A program made the position numbers and the translations under genes. Shown piece after piece: positions 8,237 to 16,710 of a stretch of DNA of 64,000 bases; within the stretch, counting starts at the first letter, position 1; the number at the start of each line of letters is the position of its first letter. This DNA is from Actinoallomurus purpureus (GTDB lineage: Bacteria; Actinomycetota; Actinomycetes; Streptosporangiales; Streptosporangiaceae): NCBI RefSeq assembly GCF_024055795.1, contig NZ_JAMXMY010000015.1, forward strand, positions 172,252-236,251, read 5' to 3'. The notes under the pieces were generated by a model. The model was not told the DNA's origin, searched no databases, and saw only the letters and a program-made list of their open reading frames with translations.

Positions 8237-9532
8237 ATGAGCAACCGTCGCCTCAAGGGAGCAGCCGAAGAGCTGCAACGTCAGTGGAAGACCGACCCTC
8301 GGTGGGCCGGCATCGAGCGGACCTACACCGCCGACGAGGTCATCCGCCTGCGCGGCTCGGTTCAGGAGGAGCACACGCTCGCCCGCCTCGGCGCTGAGCG
8401 CCTCTGGAAGCTGCTCCACGAAGGGGAGTACATCAACGCGCTCGGCGCGCTGACCGGGAACCAGGCCGTCCAGCAGGTGCGGGCGGGCCTCAAGGCGATC
8501 TACCTGTCCGGCTGGCAGGTGGCGGCCGACGCGAACCTCGGCGGGCACACGTACCCCGACCAGAGCCTCTACCCGGCCAACTCGGTCCCCGCCGTCGTGC
8601 GCCGCATCAACAACGCGCTGCTGCGCGCCGACCAGATCACCTGGGCGGAGGGTGACGAGTCCGCCCCGCACTGGCTGGCGCCGATCGTCGCCGACGCCGA
8701 GGCGGGCTTCGGCGGAGTGCTGAACGCGTACGAGCTGATGAAGGGCATGATCGCCGCCGGTGCGGCGGGTGTGCACTGGGAGGACCAGCTCGCGTCGGAG
8801 AAGAAGTGCGGTCACCTCGGCGGGAAGGTTCTCATCCCGACCGGCCAGCACATCAAGACGCTGAACGCCGCCCGCCTGGCCGCCGATGTCGCGGGCGTCC
8901 CGTCACTGATCATCGCGCGGACCGACGCCCAGGCCGCGACGCTGCTGACGAGCGACGTCGACGAGCGCGACCGGCGCTTCGTGACCGGCGACCGCACCGC
9001 CGAGGGCTTCTACCGTGTGCGCAACGGCCTCGAGGCGTGCATCGCCCGCGGCCTGGCGTACGCGCCGCACTCCGACCTGCTGTGGATGGAGACCGGCACG
9101 CCGGACCTGGAGGTGGCACGGCGCTTCGCCGAGGCGATCAAGGCGGAGTACCCGGACCAGATGCTGGCCTACAACTGCTCGCCGTCGTTCAACTGGAAGC
9201 AGCACCTGGACGACTCCACGATCGCTAAGTTCCAGCGTGAGCTCGGCCACATGGGCTACACGTTCCAGTTCATCACCCTGGCCGGCTTCCACTCGCTGAA
9301 CTACTCGATGTTCCACCTCGCCAAGGGCTACGCCCAGGACGGCATGACGTCCTACGTCGAGCTGCAGGAGGCGGAGTTCGCCTCCGAGAGGGACGGCTAC
9401 ACCGCCACCAAGCACCAGCGCGAGGTCGGCACCGGTTACTTCGACCTGGTCAGCACGGCGATCGCGCCCGACTCCTCGACGGTGGCACTGAAGGGCTCCA
9501 CCGAAGAGGAGCAGTTCGTCCCGGCCGACTGA
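8237..9532 (+). CDS. aceA: Isocitrate lyase
   Basis: This 431-aa glyoxylate-cycle enzyme cleaves isocitrate to succinate and glyoxylate. The catalytic loop KKCGHLGGK places the active-site Cys at 191; [10 protein letters not shown] and YNCSPSFNW are also family hallmarks. The ATG at 8237 follows GAGGAGGG. It is divergent from the RamB-like regulator and followed by a strong terminator. The last 119 codons recur almost unchanged at 16711-17068, so recombination has occurred through its 3' end, but this copy is complete. Confidence 0.97.
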   Translation: MSNRRLKGAAEELQRQWKTDPRWAGIERTYTADEVIRLRGSVQEEHTLARLGAERLWKLLHEGEYINALGALTGNQAVQQVRAGLKAIYLSGWQVAADANLGGHTYPDQSLYPANSVPAVVRRINNALLRADQITWAEGDESAPHWLAPIVADAEAGFGGVLNAYELMKGMIAAGAAGVHWEDQLASEKKCGHLGGKVLIPTGQHIKTLNAARLAADVAGVPSLIIARTDAQAATLLTSDVDERDRRFVTGDRTAEGFYRVRNGLEACIARGLAYAPHSDLLWMETGTPDLEVARRFAEAIKAEYPDQMLAYNCSPSFNWKQHLDDSTIAKFQRELGHMGYTFQFITLAGFHSLNYSMFHLAKGYAQDGMTSYVELQEAEFASERDGYTATKHQREVGTGYFDLVSTAIAPDSSTVALKGSTEEEQFVPAD

Positions 9533-9553
9533 GAACTACTGACTCCAGGTCGA

Positions 9554-9589
9554 CGCGGCGGCCCCCGGATGATTCCGGGGGCCGCCGCG
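9554..9589 (+). terminator. Intrinsic terminator of aceA
   Basis: A perfect 16-bp stem (9554-9569 with 9574-9589) with a TGAT loop begins 21 bp after the aceA stop and is followed by TGCGTTTATT. A diverged version follows the duplicated aceA 3' end at 17087-17119. Confidence 0.85.
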
Positions 9590-9641
9590 TGCGTTTATTC
9601 CGGCCCAATTCGGCCAATCCCGCAGCAGGCCGCCTCTGGCC

Positions 9642-9662
9642 GTGACTGGTCAGCTGCTTTAG
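9642..9662 (+). repeat. 21-bp direct repeat shared with 16247-16267
   Basis: The 21 bp starting GTGACTGGTCAGC occur identically at 9642-9662 and 16247-16267 in the same orientation. At the right-hand site the repeat lies 17 bp beyond the stop of the IS66 transposase remnant, where the end of that element would be. At the left-hand site it abuts the IS110 remnant. It may be an element terminus or a recombination scar. Confidence 0.6.
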
Positions 9663-9898
9663 AACGCTACCGGCGGCTGATCAAACGCATGCCCAAAGGC
9701 AAGGCCTTGGTCGCACTCGCCCGCTCCATCCTGACCATCATCTGGCACCTACTGTCCGACCCTGCCGCCCGCTACACCGACCTCGGCACCGATTTCTATG
9801 CCAGTCGCGTCGATACCAGCCGCAAGACCCGCAGCCTCATCCATCAACTCGACGCCCTCGGCCACAAGGTCACCCTCACCCCCGCCGAGACCGCCTGA
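9659..9898 (+). pseudogene. IS110-family transposase, C-terminal remnant
   Basis: About 80 residues remain, with KGKALVALARSILTIIWHLL, YTDLGTDFY and a closing LGHKVTLTPAETA, the C-terminal pattern of IS110 transposases. The DEDD catalytic N-terminal domain is missing. An open frame runs back to 9569 but crosses the 21-bp repeat and aceA trailer, so that part is not transposase. It cannot be active. Confidence 0.75.
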
Positions 9899-9995
9899 CC
9901 CAAACCACTCCCTGCCAGATCCCCGCACCGAGCTCACCGGTCGGGGCCCGCTGCCGCGCGCGTAGCCGAGGTCATGGTTATCCGATCAGCCTGAG

Positions 9996-10235
9996 TCAGC
10001 TGGTGATCTCGTAGCCGGCGCAGTCTCCGGCCACGTACCGCAATCGGGCGAGTCGCCGCAGATCCGGAGCGGGCCGGTCCTGGTCGCGGTCGACGAACAG
10101 CCAGCGGACGCCGTACGTGACGCGTAGGCGTCGCACCGTTTCGGACGATGGATGGTTGAAGGCCGCCTCGTTGTCGGCAAGTCGCCGTCGATCCCAGAAG
10201 GGTACTGAATCGTCGGGTATTCCCCGTTTCGCCGC
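9996..10235 (-). pseudogene. C-terminal fragment of a polytopic GT-like membrane protein
   Basis: About 78 residues (SVPFWDRRRLADNEAAF, then YGVRWLFVDRDQDRPAPDL and a final YEITS) closely match the C-termini of the proteins at 11254-13542 and 34930-37218. The membrane part is missing. The left end is a genuine stop; the right end runs into a flippase fragment read on the opposite strand. Confidence 0.85.
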
Positions 10236-10511
10236 CTTCGTTGCCGCCGGGCAACCTGGTAAAGCCATTGTGAGCGATGCCGCCTGGGGACTGGGCCAGT
10301 GCGTCGCGACGCTCGGCGTGCTGTCGGTCACCGCAAAACTCACTTGGGTGTTTCTGGCCTGGGGCATCGGTGGACTCATCGCCACCGGTATCGCGATCGG
10401 CCAGGTCGGCGTACTGCCGCGCATCCTGTCCGCGGCCGACTGGCTTCGGGAGTATGGTGACCTGTCCCGTCCGTACCTGGTCGAGGGCGTGGTGCTCACC
10501 GTCTGCGGGTA
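10231..10511 (+). pseudogene. Internal fragment of a Wzx-like flippase
   Basis: About 94 residues (AGQPGKAIVSDAAWGLGQC, TWVFLAWGIGGLIATGIAI, WLREYGDLSRPYLVEGVVL) closely match the middle of the intact flippase at 32672-34057. Both ends are missing. The frame continues into a piece of an FkbM methyltransferase, so the current open frame is a chimera rather than a gene. Confidence 0.85.
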
Positions 10512-10524
10512 CACAAAGAACGAC

Positions 10525-10876
10525 CTTGCGGAAAGAGTATCCGTCGAGACGATGGCGGTCGGCGAGGCGAACGGATCGGTGACGATGTACCTGGCGAAGG
10601 GCATCGGGCACCATTCCACCGACACTGCTCATCGAATACAGCCCGGCCGGGTTGTTGAACTGCAGTTTCTCACCAGACGAGTTTCTCGATCTCATCTTTG
10701 GCAACTACCGCCATGTGTTCCTTATCAATAAGCTGACATTCCGTGCCTGCCGAAAGCAAGAGATCCTGCGCCTCGGCATCAGAGAAGGCCTCGGCGCAAA
10801 CCTTCTGGCGCTCAACAACGACGACCACCTGGCGATCGCCGACGTTGCATCCCACCAGAAGGCACATCGCGCTTAG
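10525..10876 (+). pseudogene. FkbM-family methyltransferase remnant in two pieces
   Basis: Piece one (10525-10620) matches the middle of the FkbM protein at 33960-34904 (VGEANGSVTMYLAKGIGHHS). Piece two (10622-10876), in another frame, matches its C-terminus (LLIEYSPAG, IFGNYRHVFLI, GLGANLLALNNDDHLAIA) and keeps the stop. The segment joining them in the intact gene, including the second SAM-site motif KIDAEGYD, is deleted, and the N-terminal SAM motif is absent. Confidence 0.85.
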
Positions 10877-10890
10877 TACTGCAACGGCAC

Positions 10891-11235
10891 TCAAGTGGGT
10901 GGGTATCCGCGTCGTTTGTAGTGGCTGAGGCGGGCCTGGTGCTGGCGTCTGCGGCGCCAGATGGACCAGGACCATACGTGTTCGGCGGTATGGGTGGATC
11001 GCAGAGCCAAGTTGATCAACAGGCGGCGGATTTCCGGTAGCGTGAAGTTGATCACGCCTGTCTCAGCGGTGCCAGCGCCCCTTTTGTGGCCAGGGATCGG
11101 GCCACCGCCAGCCAGGCGTGGGCGAGCATCGACAAGGTGATGTGGGCCCGCCAGGCCCGCCAAGTACGGACCTGATATGTGGCGGGTGGCCAGTACGTGT
11201 GCCGCGTCGTGGGTTTCCAGTTGACCTGGCCGTAG
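10891..11235 (-). pseudogene. IS701-like transposase, frameshifted C-terminal remnant
   Basis: Two frames carry the pieces: YQVRTWRAWRAHITLSMLAH with AWLAVARSLATKGA, then LPEIRRLLINLAL followed by EHVWSWSIWRRRRQHQARLS. The order and motifs are those of the C-terminus of actinobacterial IS701 transposases. A frameshift near 11080 and the loss of the N-terminal half make it non-functional. It stops just beyond the 3' end of the adjacent membrane-protein gene. Confidence 0.65.
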
Positions 11236-11253
11236 GCCTCGTCGGCGGTGGCG

Positions 11254-13542
11254 TCAGTTCGGGATCTCATAGACGGCGCAGGCGCCGGCCTCGTGCCGCA
11301 ACCAGGCGAATCTACCCAGGCCCGGAGCGGGCCGGTCATAGCTCCTGTCGACGAAGAGCCAGCGGACACCGTACGCGTCGCGTAGCCGCCGCACCGTCTC
11401 GGACGAGGGACGGTGGAATGCCGCATCGTTGTCCGCCAGCCGCCGTCGATCCCAGAACGGGACCGTCTCGTCGGGAACGTTCCGCTTCATCGCTTCCGCG
11501 TGCGTTTTCAGCTCAAATCCCCAATCTTCGACCAGAATACGTCGCTCCGTATACGCCGATACGGCAAAGAAGTTTCGATTGTGGCACTCATTTGTGCAGA
11601 CCGAGTTGGTGGCTACCAGATCGTCAGGGCGTGAGTGGTCCCGCAGCCACCGCCCTGCCTCGAGGATTCCGGAGCTGATCGTCGTCCTCGGAAGAGGCGG
11701 GGAAGCCGGCCCCTGCCACATCTGGCGGACGTGGAACAGACTCGCAGGAAGGGCCATCCCGGTAAAGAAGGCGACAACGAACGCCGGCGACAGCGGCCGC
11801 AGGACACGGTGCCGGCGTCCGAGCATGGCCAGGACCACCACGAACACTCCAGTGATCGCCACGAGCGCGACGAACGGACCGAGGATCCGCAGCACCGCCA
11901 CATCCGCCGTGGGCCTGGTGCTTCCATCCAGCTCGCGGACTGCCAGAAATGTGACGACTCCACCCCCTGCCGCGCTGAGAAGCGCGACTCGAAAACCCGG
12001 GGTGATCCGCTCGCGGAATACGGTGGCCAGCCCGCAGGCGGCCGCCAGGGAAATGTACGGAATCACACCGTTGTAGAAGAACAGCTGAGAACTGCCGGGG
12101 AAACGCAGAATCATGCCGGCGGCGACTCCGGCCACACTCATCCCGAGGATTAGGAGAATCGGTGGGTCGCAGAAGGTCTTCCGCCGGACGGCAAGACCGA
12201 ATACGCCGGCCCAGATGCAGACCCTGCCGAAGGCGCTGAGCAACGCCACAAGGGCCTCCAACGCCACGGGGGGATCGGGAGTAGATGCGGTTTCCGCGGC
12301 CACCGTCGCGAAGGCCGACCCGGGGTGCACGATCATGCCGTCAGATTGGCCGCCGAACAGCACGAACTGCGCGATCAGCACGGATGGCATCGCGGCCAGA
12401 ATCGCCACGACGGCAGGCCGGTGAAGCCGCCGCTGCGCCACCATCGTCGCGATCACCACGGCGGAGAGCCCGGCTAGGAGAATGGGAAGAAAGACGGCCT
12501 TCCCCCCCATCACCGCCATGAGCAAGGTGACGAACAGCGTCCAGGGGCCGGCACCCGATCTCGGCTGGCGGAGAATGTCCACGAGCAGCAGGACGACAGG
12601 GGCGAACAACATCACACCGAACCCGTGCGTGGGGCTGTACCACGCGACTTCGTCGGGCGACAGGAGGTGGGCCCCGAGAGACGGTGCCCACACGTAGGGA
12701 GTCGGCGCCCATGCGAGAAAGGCGATCCCGAGGGCCGCCAGTCCCGGCCACCACCGGCCGGTCAACCGCCGCCCGATGGCGAAGAACAGAACAAGCGACG
12801 CCGCCAGGATCGGCAGCATGAACAGTCGATACACCAGAGTCTGCGGCTCGATCCCGGTCACCCAGCTGGTGGCCGCCATGTCGGCGTAGGCGAACCAGTG
12901 GTAATAGAGCGGCTCGCCGGCAACGGACGGATAGGCTGGGGGCATGTGGTACTTCAGCTCGCCGACGAGGCCGAGGTGGAAAGGCAGGTCGACGTAGGGC
13001 CTCGCATATCCCGGCCAGGCCAGCCCGTGATGGCGGAAGAACGCGGATCCACTCGAGAGTACGGTGAACGCGATCAGAACCGCGGTACCCCAGGCGTACG
13101 GCGCCGGGACTCGAACGGTGTTCCCCGCTCCTCGCCAGAACCGCCGTAGTGCCGGTACGACCAGGAACGCGGCGACGGTGACGCCCGGCCACACGAGCAC
13201 CAACAACGGATACCCGGCCCACCGTGCCGGCACGTAGCCGAGCACAATGATCGCGTGACCGAGCACCGTGCCGGCCGCCACCTCCTCGGCGAAAAACCGC
13301 GATCCGCCGCGGCAAGCACGCCAGAGCAGCACTCCCGGTACCGTTTTTCCCAGAATCACGGAGGCGCCGAACACCGCCGTATCTCGGAAAGAGACATCGT
13401 AATAACGAAGAACCGCAACAGTCACCGCAAGGACAAGCGCCGTAGGGACCCAGCCCGATCGCAGCAGATTCATCGGCCGTCGCCTCGGACGATCCGACCG
13501 CGCTGGTACCACTTTTTGACGAACCGCCTGCGCCTCTGTCAT
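11254..13542 (-). CDS. Polytopic membrane protein, probable GT-C-type glycosyltransferase
   Basis: This 762-aa protein has about a dozen predicted membrane helices in the first 570 residues and a soluble C-terminal domain of about 150 residues. The first long loop has an acidic motif (GYARPYVDLPFHLGLVGELK) and YYHWFAYADMAATSW, an arrangement like the catalytic loop of polyprenyl-phosphate-using GT-C enzymes. The C-terminal domain starts EAGRWLRDHSRPDDLVATN and ends VYEIPN. It is a close full-length relative of 34930-37218, and a third copy survives as a fragment at 9996. The ATG at 13542 has GAAGGAG six bases upstream and is preferred to 13587. The acceptor and donor are unknown. Confidence 0.8.
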   Translation of the reverse strand: MTEAQAVRQKVVPARSDRPRRRPMNLLRSGWVPTALVLAVTVAVLRYYDVSFRDTAVFGASVILGKTVPGVLLWRACRGGSRFFAEEVAAGTVLGHAIIVLGYVPARWAGYPLLVLVWPGVTVAAFLVVPALRRFWRGAGNTVRVPAPYAWGTAVLIAFTVLSSGSAFFRHHGLAWPGYARPYVDLPFHLGLVGELKYHMPPAYPSVAGEPLYYHWFAYADMAATSWVTGIEPQTLVYRLFMLPILAASLVLFFAIGRRLTGRWWPGLAALGIAFLAWAPTPYVWAPSLGAHLLSPDEVAWYSPTHGFGVMLFAPVVLLLVDILRQPRSGAGPWTLFVTLLMAVMGGKAVFLPILLAGLSAVVIATMVAQRRLHRPAVVAILAAMPSVLIAQFVLFGGQSDGMIVHPGSAFATVAAETASTPDPPVALEALVALLSAFGRVCIWAGVFGLAVRRKTFCDPPILLILGMSVAGVAAGMILRFPGSSQLFFYNGVIPYISLAAACGLATVFRERITPGFRVALLSAAGGGVVTFLAVRELDGSTRPTADVAVLRILGPFVALVAITGVFVVVLAMLGRRHRVLRPLSPAFVVAFFTGMALPASLFHVRQMWQGPASPPLPRTTISSGILEAGRWLRDHSRPDDLVATNSVCTNECHNRNFFAVSAYTERRILVEDWGFELKTHAEAMKRNVPDETVPFWDRRRLADNDAAFHRPSSETVRRLRDAYGVRWLFVDRSYDRPAPGLGRFAWLRHEAGACAVYEIPN

Positions 13543-13615
13543 TATCGCTCCTTCAACGTTTGCCGCAAAAGAAAAAACACGGCGCACACCAACGCAGCAA
13601 CAAGCTTTTGAATAG

Positions 13616-13800
13616 ATCTCCAGGTCCGCACGTTTCGGTTCAATCTTTTCGGGCTTCGTGGTCCCTTCGCCAAGGTGAACGGCAAATGGATGACGGTGCT
13701 CCGCACGAGTATCGAACCAGCGGAAGGTCAGCGGGTGGAGTGTGCTGACGGACCGATCTGGATCACTGAAGCGACATCGGCGATGCCCCCTGATCGCTAG
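13616..13800 (+). pseudogene. 3' fragment of a sugar N-formyltransferase gene
   Basis: From CAGGTCCGC at 13621 to the TAG at 13800 the sequence matches the last 60 codons of the formyltransferase at 58919-59782, with about 12 base differences by eye. The catalytic N-terminal domain is absent. It ends about 50 bp before the 3' end of a convergent membrane-protein gene. Confidence 0.88.
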
Positions 13801-13846
13801 TGCACTGAGTCGTTAATTCGGCCGCTCTTCTGAGTGAATAAGGGGA

Positions 13847-15433
13847 TCAGTCTTTGCGGATGTATAGGTTGCCCTGGTCGGTTGTGGTGAGCAACCGGAG
13901 TCGGTCCGGCCTGAGCTTCAGCGCGGTTGCCTCTGTCACGAGTAGATAGCGTGACCGGACCGTTTGATCGTTCTCTCGCAAGTGCAGCGTCAGGCCGAGG
14001 CCGGCGGGTACGTTCACAAGTCCGGGTCCGAAATTGGCGCGGTCGACCAGAATCGTGTTCTCCCATGCCGACGCGCCCGGCTTGTAAGCGAGATAGCGGC
14101 TAAGTGCGGTGGTCTTCGTATCCACAGGCACGAAGTGCCGATAGTGGATTTCGGAGAAAATGGGTCCGACCGCGCCGACGACGGCCACGTTGGTGGCCAC
14201 TGCGCTGATCACGACGGTCCGCTCGGAGCGAGCCAGCGCAACCAGCGCCGAGAGCAGCACATGTGGGGCGAGAACCCGGTAGTCACGCCAGTCGAAGATG
14301 TCGTACACCCCCATCAACAGGATCAGCAGCGGCACGAGGTTGAGGAGATGGAACGTGCGGGCGGCCAAGCCTTCGCGGTGATCGGCGTCGCTACCGCGAA
14401 GGTGACGGACAACGCCGGTGATGGCCGCCACGACGATCAGCAACAGCGCTGCCCGCAGCCCCAGTTCGAGCCAGTTGCCCTCGGCGAGCTTCTTGGTGCT
14501 GCTGCAGAAGTGCCAGAGGAACAGCTTTACCGCGGCCAGTGGAGAGCGGGTGGCCAACTCCGTGAGTTGTGCGACGAAGCCTGGATAGGGCGTTGACACG
14601 GCACTCGAGACCCAGAAGGCTGCAACGATGATCGGACTCGCCTTGACGGCCGCCCATCTGAGCCGCCGGCCAGAGAGCTCCGCGCCGCGCAGGAAGAACA
14701 GCGGTACGAACAGCAGCGCCCATGTCGGCCGCAGCAGGGAGGCCAACGCGAGCAGGGCGACCGCGGCGGTATAGAACGTGCGGCTCGTGTCCGGGCCGCG
14801 GCGCAACAGCAGGAAGAACAGCCCGGCCAGAGCGGCGGCGAACGCCTGGTGAAAGGTCTCCTGCATGGTGGTCGTCAGATACAGCATCAGCGGCCAGAAC
14901 GTGAGCACAAGCACTCCGGTCAGCACGGCTCTCATCCTGCCTGCCCTGGTCAGCGCGAGGTAGCTGAAGATCGCCACCGCTATGACGGCCATATTGATCA
15001 CCGGGCCCGAGAACGGGCGCCATCCGGCGATCGATCCGATGCCCGCCAGAAGCATCGGGTATGCAGGCCCATGTGAGCCGAAGTGGAGAAAGGGAAATTC
15101 AGCATGCGTCTCGTCGACACCGTAAACGCCACCTGCGAAGCCGACCGTCCGGAATGTCGCAGCCTGATGCCAGTAGTCGATCTCGTCCGACATTACGGGG
15201 GTAAAATCGAGCAGGCTCGCGTTGAAGTAGTGTCGCACGAGAAATGTTACGACGAGCGCAGGAGAAATGGCAATAACCACCCATAGTGCCGTATTTATCC
15301 ATCGGCTTTCCAGAAGCCGGCGTTGGCCGTGATCTGTCAGCGGATCCTGGGTGTCACCCCGCTGCTCCACATTCGAAGATGTAATTCCGGAAGCAAGATG
15401 AGTCGACTCCTCCGCCGCTGCTTGGTCGCTCAT
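13847..15433 (-). CDS. Polytopic membrane protein, possible GT-C/ArnT-like glycosyltransferase
   Basis: About 528 aa with roughly ten membrane helices. The region after the first helix reads MSDEIDYWHQAATF and then HFGSHGPAYPMLLAG, an acidic loop followed by a Tyr/His segment as in GT-C and GT39 enzymes. A soluble tail ends GNLYIRKD. It is not a close relative of the 11254 protein. The start is uncertain: ATG 15433 gives a normal cytoplasmic leader but has no clear ribosome-binding site, and the frame extends to 15565. It lies in the island between the aceA repeats and may add a sugar to the polysaccharide or a lipid-linked precursor. Confidence 0.65.
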   Translation of the reverse strand: MSDQAAAEESTHLASGITSSNVEQRGDTQDPLTDHGQRRLLESRWINTALWVVIAISPALVVTFLVRHYFNASLLDFTPVMSDEIDYWHQAATFRTVGFAGGVYGVDETHAEFPFLHFGSHGPAYPMLLAGIGSIAGWRPFSGPVINMAVIAVAIFSYLALTRAGRMRAVLTGVLVLTFWPLMLYLTTTMQETFHQAFAAALAGLFFLLLRRGPDTSRTFYTAAVALLALASLLRPTWALLFVPLFFLRGAELSGRRLRWAAVKASPIIVAAFWVSSAVSTPYPGFVAQLTELATRSPLAAVKLFLWHFCSSTKKLAEGNWLELGLRAALLLIVVAAITGVVRHLRGSDADHREGLAARTFHLLNLVPLLILLMGVYDIFDWRDYRVLAPHVLLSALVALARSERTVVISAVATNVAVVGAVGPIFSEIHYRHFVPVDTKTTALSRYLAYKPGASAWENTILVDRANFGPGLVNVPAGLGLTLHLRENDQTVRSRYLLVTEATALKLRPDRLRLLTTTDQGNLYIRKD

Positions 15434-15546
15434 GACATGAACGATAGCCAGCCGGCCAAGAGACAACCCGGAGCTCCGGTTTTGAGCAGTGTCATGTTTT
15501 TGTATCGTCGCCGTGAACCACCGTCGATTATCCGGGGTTGTGGCCG

Positions 15547-15708
15547 GTGGTGGGCGCGAGCGCACGCCGAGCCGAACAGACCCGCGAACGCGCCGTCGCC
15601 GCGTTGCGCCGGATGGACGCCACCGGCCGGCGGTTCACCTTCGACGCCGTCGCCCGCGATGCCCTGTTGACTGAACAAGATCGGGAATTTCGGCAGTTCA
15701 ACGGGTAG
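15547..15708 (+). pseudogene. DUF6262-type (Tn554 TnpC-like) remnant
   Basis: A 54-codon frame carries RRAEQTRERAVAALRRMDAT followed by RRFTFDAVARDA, which resembles the N-terminal part of DUF6262 proteins that accompany Tn554-type integrases. The rest is missing, and the final residues look unrelated. It is followed by an integrase-like fragment, which supports the reading. Confidence 0.45.
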
Positions 15709-15739
15709 GTGGCTGTTTCTGGCGGTACGTTCTCGGCCC

Positions 15740-15964
15740 ATGATCGGATATGGTGTTCCGAAGCGGGATCTGGCGGGGCTGGTTGTGCCTCAGTCGGGTC
15801 GGCCGGTGGCCACGGGTAACCGGTACGAGCCCTTTCATCTGCTTGGCCCCGATGGGACGGTGGTGGAGGCTGTCACCGAGTACTTCCGGGATCTGCTGGC
15901 ACCCACGCCATCCCAAGATCGCCGATGCGGATCACCGCACCTTAGCGATCAATGCCTCAAGTAG
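15740..15964 (+). pseudogene. Tyrosine site-specific integrase, N-terminal remnant
   Basis: About 54 residues (VVPQSGRPVATGNRYEPFHL, then VEAVTEYFRDLLA) match the start of actinobacterial transposon integrases, just before the core-binding domain. Similarity ends near 15900, and the catalytic domain with its Arg/His/Tyr residues is missing. Confidence 0.5.
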
Positions 15965-16035
15965 GTGAGACAAATCAGCGAATGCCTCGTGATCAACGAG
16001 ACCGCCTCAGGTTCGATGGGACAGGACAGTTGGCC

Positions 16036-16064
16036 GTTAACGAAGAGTCTCGACCGTCGTTAAC
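16036..16064. repeat. 8-bp inverted repeat GTTAACGA / TCGTTAAC
   Basis: The arms at 16036-16043 and 16057-16064 are perfect and 13 bp apart, in a gene-free stretch (15965-16284) that otherwise shows nothing recognisable. It could be an operator or the end of a lost element. Confidence 0.4.
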
Positions 16065-16284
16065 GTAACAACAACAGAGTGATGATCTTGCAAAAACAAG
16101 ACAGTATGGCTAATCTCCAAGGTAAATATTGCCATCGCTCGCAGAATACGAGCAACATCGTGCGAATCGGCAGCAGTCGGCGCGACACTCCCAGACCACG
16201 GCGGATCTCCATACTCCAGAAACCGTCTCAGGCGACAAAGGGTGGAGTGACTGGTCAGCTGCTTTAGGTTGTGTGAGCTGTATT

Positions 16285-16710
16285 TCAGGCGGCGGAGGGC
16301 AGCCAGGGGTGCCGGGTAGTGAGCCGGGTGAGGGCGTCGAACAGGCCAAGGCCGTGTTTGGCGGTGGTGGCCAGGTAGGAGCGGATGGCGCAGAACTGCT
16401 CGGCTCCGGTGAACGCGCGCAGGCAGCCTGAGACCTACTGCCGGATCTTGATCATCCGAATCTCGCGTTCGGCTGCGCTGTTATCGAACGGCACCCGCGC
16501 GTCAATGGTGAACCGCAGGTGGTCGTCGTGCTTGTCGAGCAGTCGGCGTGCCAGCGCGTTATGGTCTTTTTCCCGGTTGGAAGCGCGTGCCGCAGTGGCC
16601 CGGACTCCCCGTCGGGCGCAGACGCACTTGCCGGCCGAGGCCGAGTGCCATCGCAGCCGGGACGCGAATGACGATCGCAGCGATGTCCGGACCGTACTGC
16701 ACCGGCGCAT
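16285..16710 (-). pseudogene. IS66-family transposase remnant with in-frame stop
   Basis: Read leftward, the frame gives [19 protein letters not shown], a TAG stop, then [20 protein letters not shown] and LATTAKHGLGLFDAL to a natural stop at 16285. This is the C-terminal part of IS66 TnpC. Near 16690 another frame carries [14 protein letters not shown], a piece from the central region of TnpC, so most of the gene is deleted. Its upstream end joins directly to the duplicated aceA fragment. Confidence 0.8.

Noticed and set aside
16079..16267. 62-codon frame in the island
   Set aside because: No ribosome-binding site or homology; its end is the 21-bp repeat next to the IS66 remnant.
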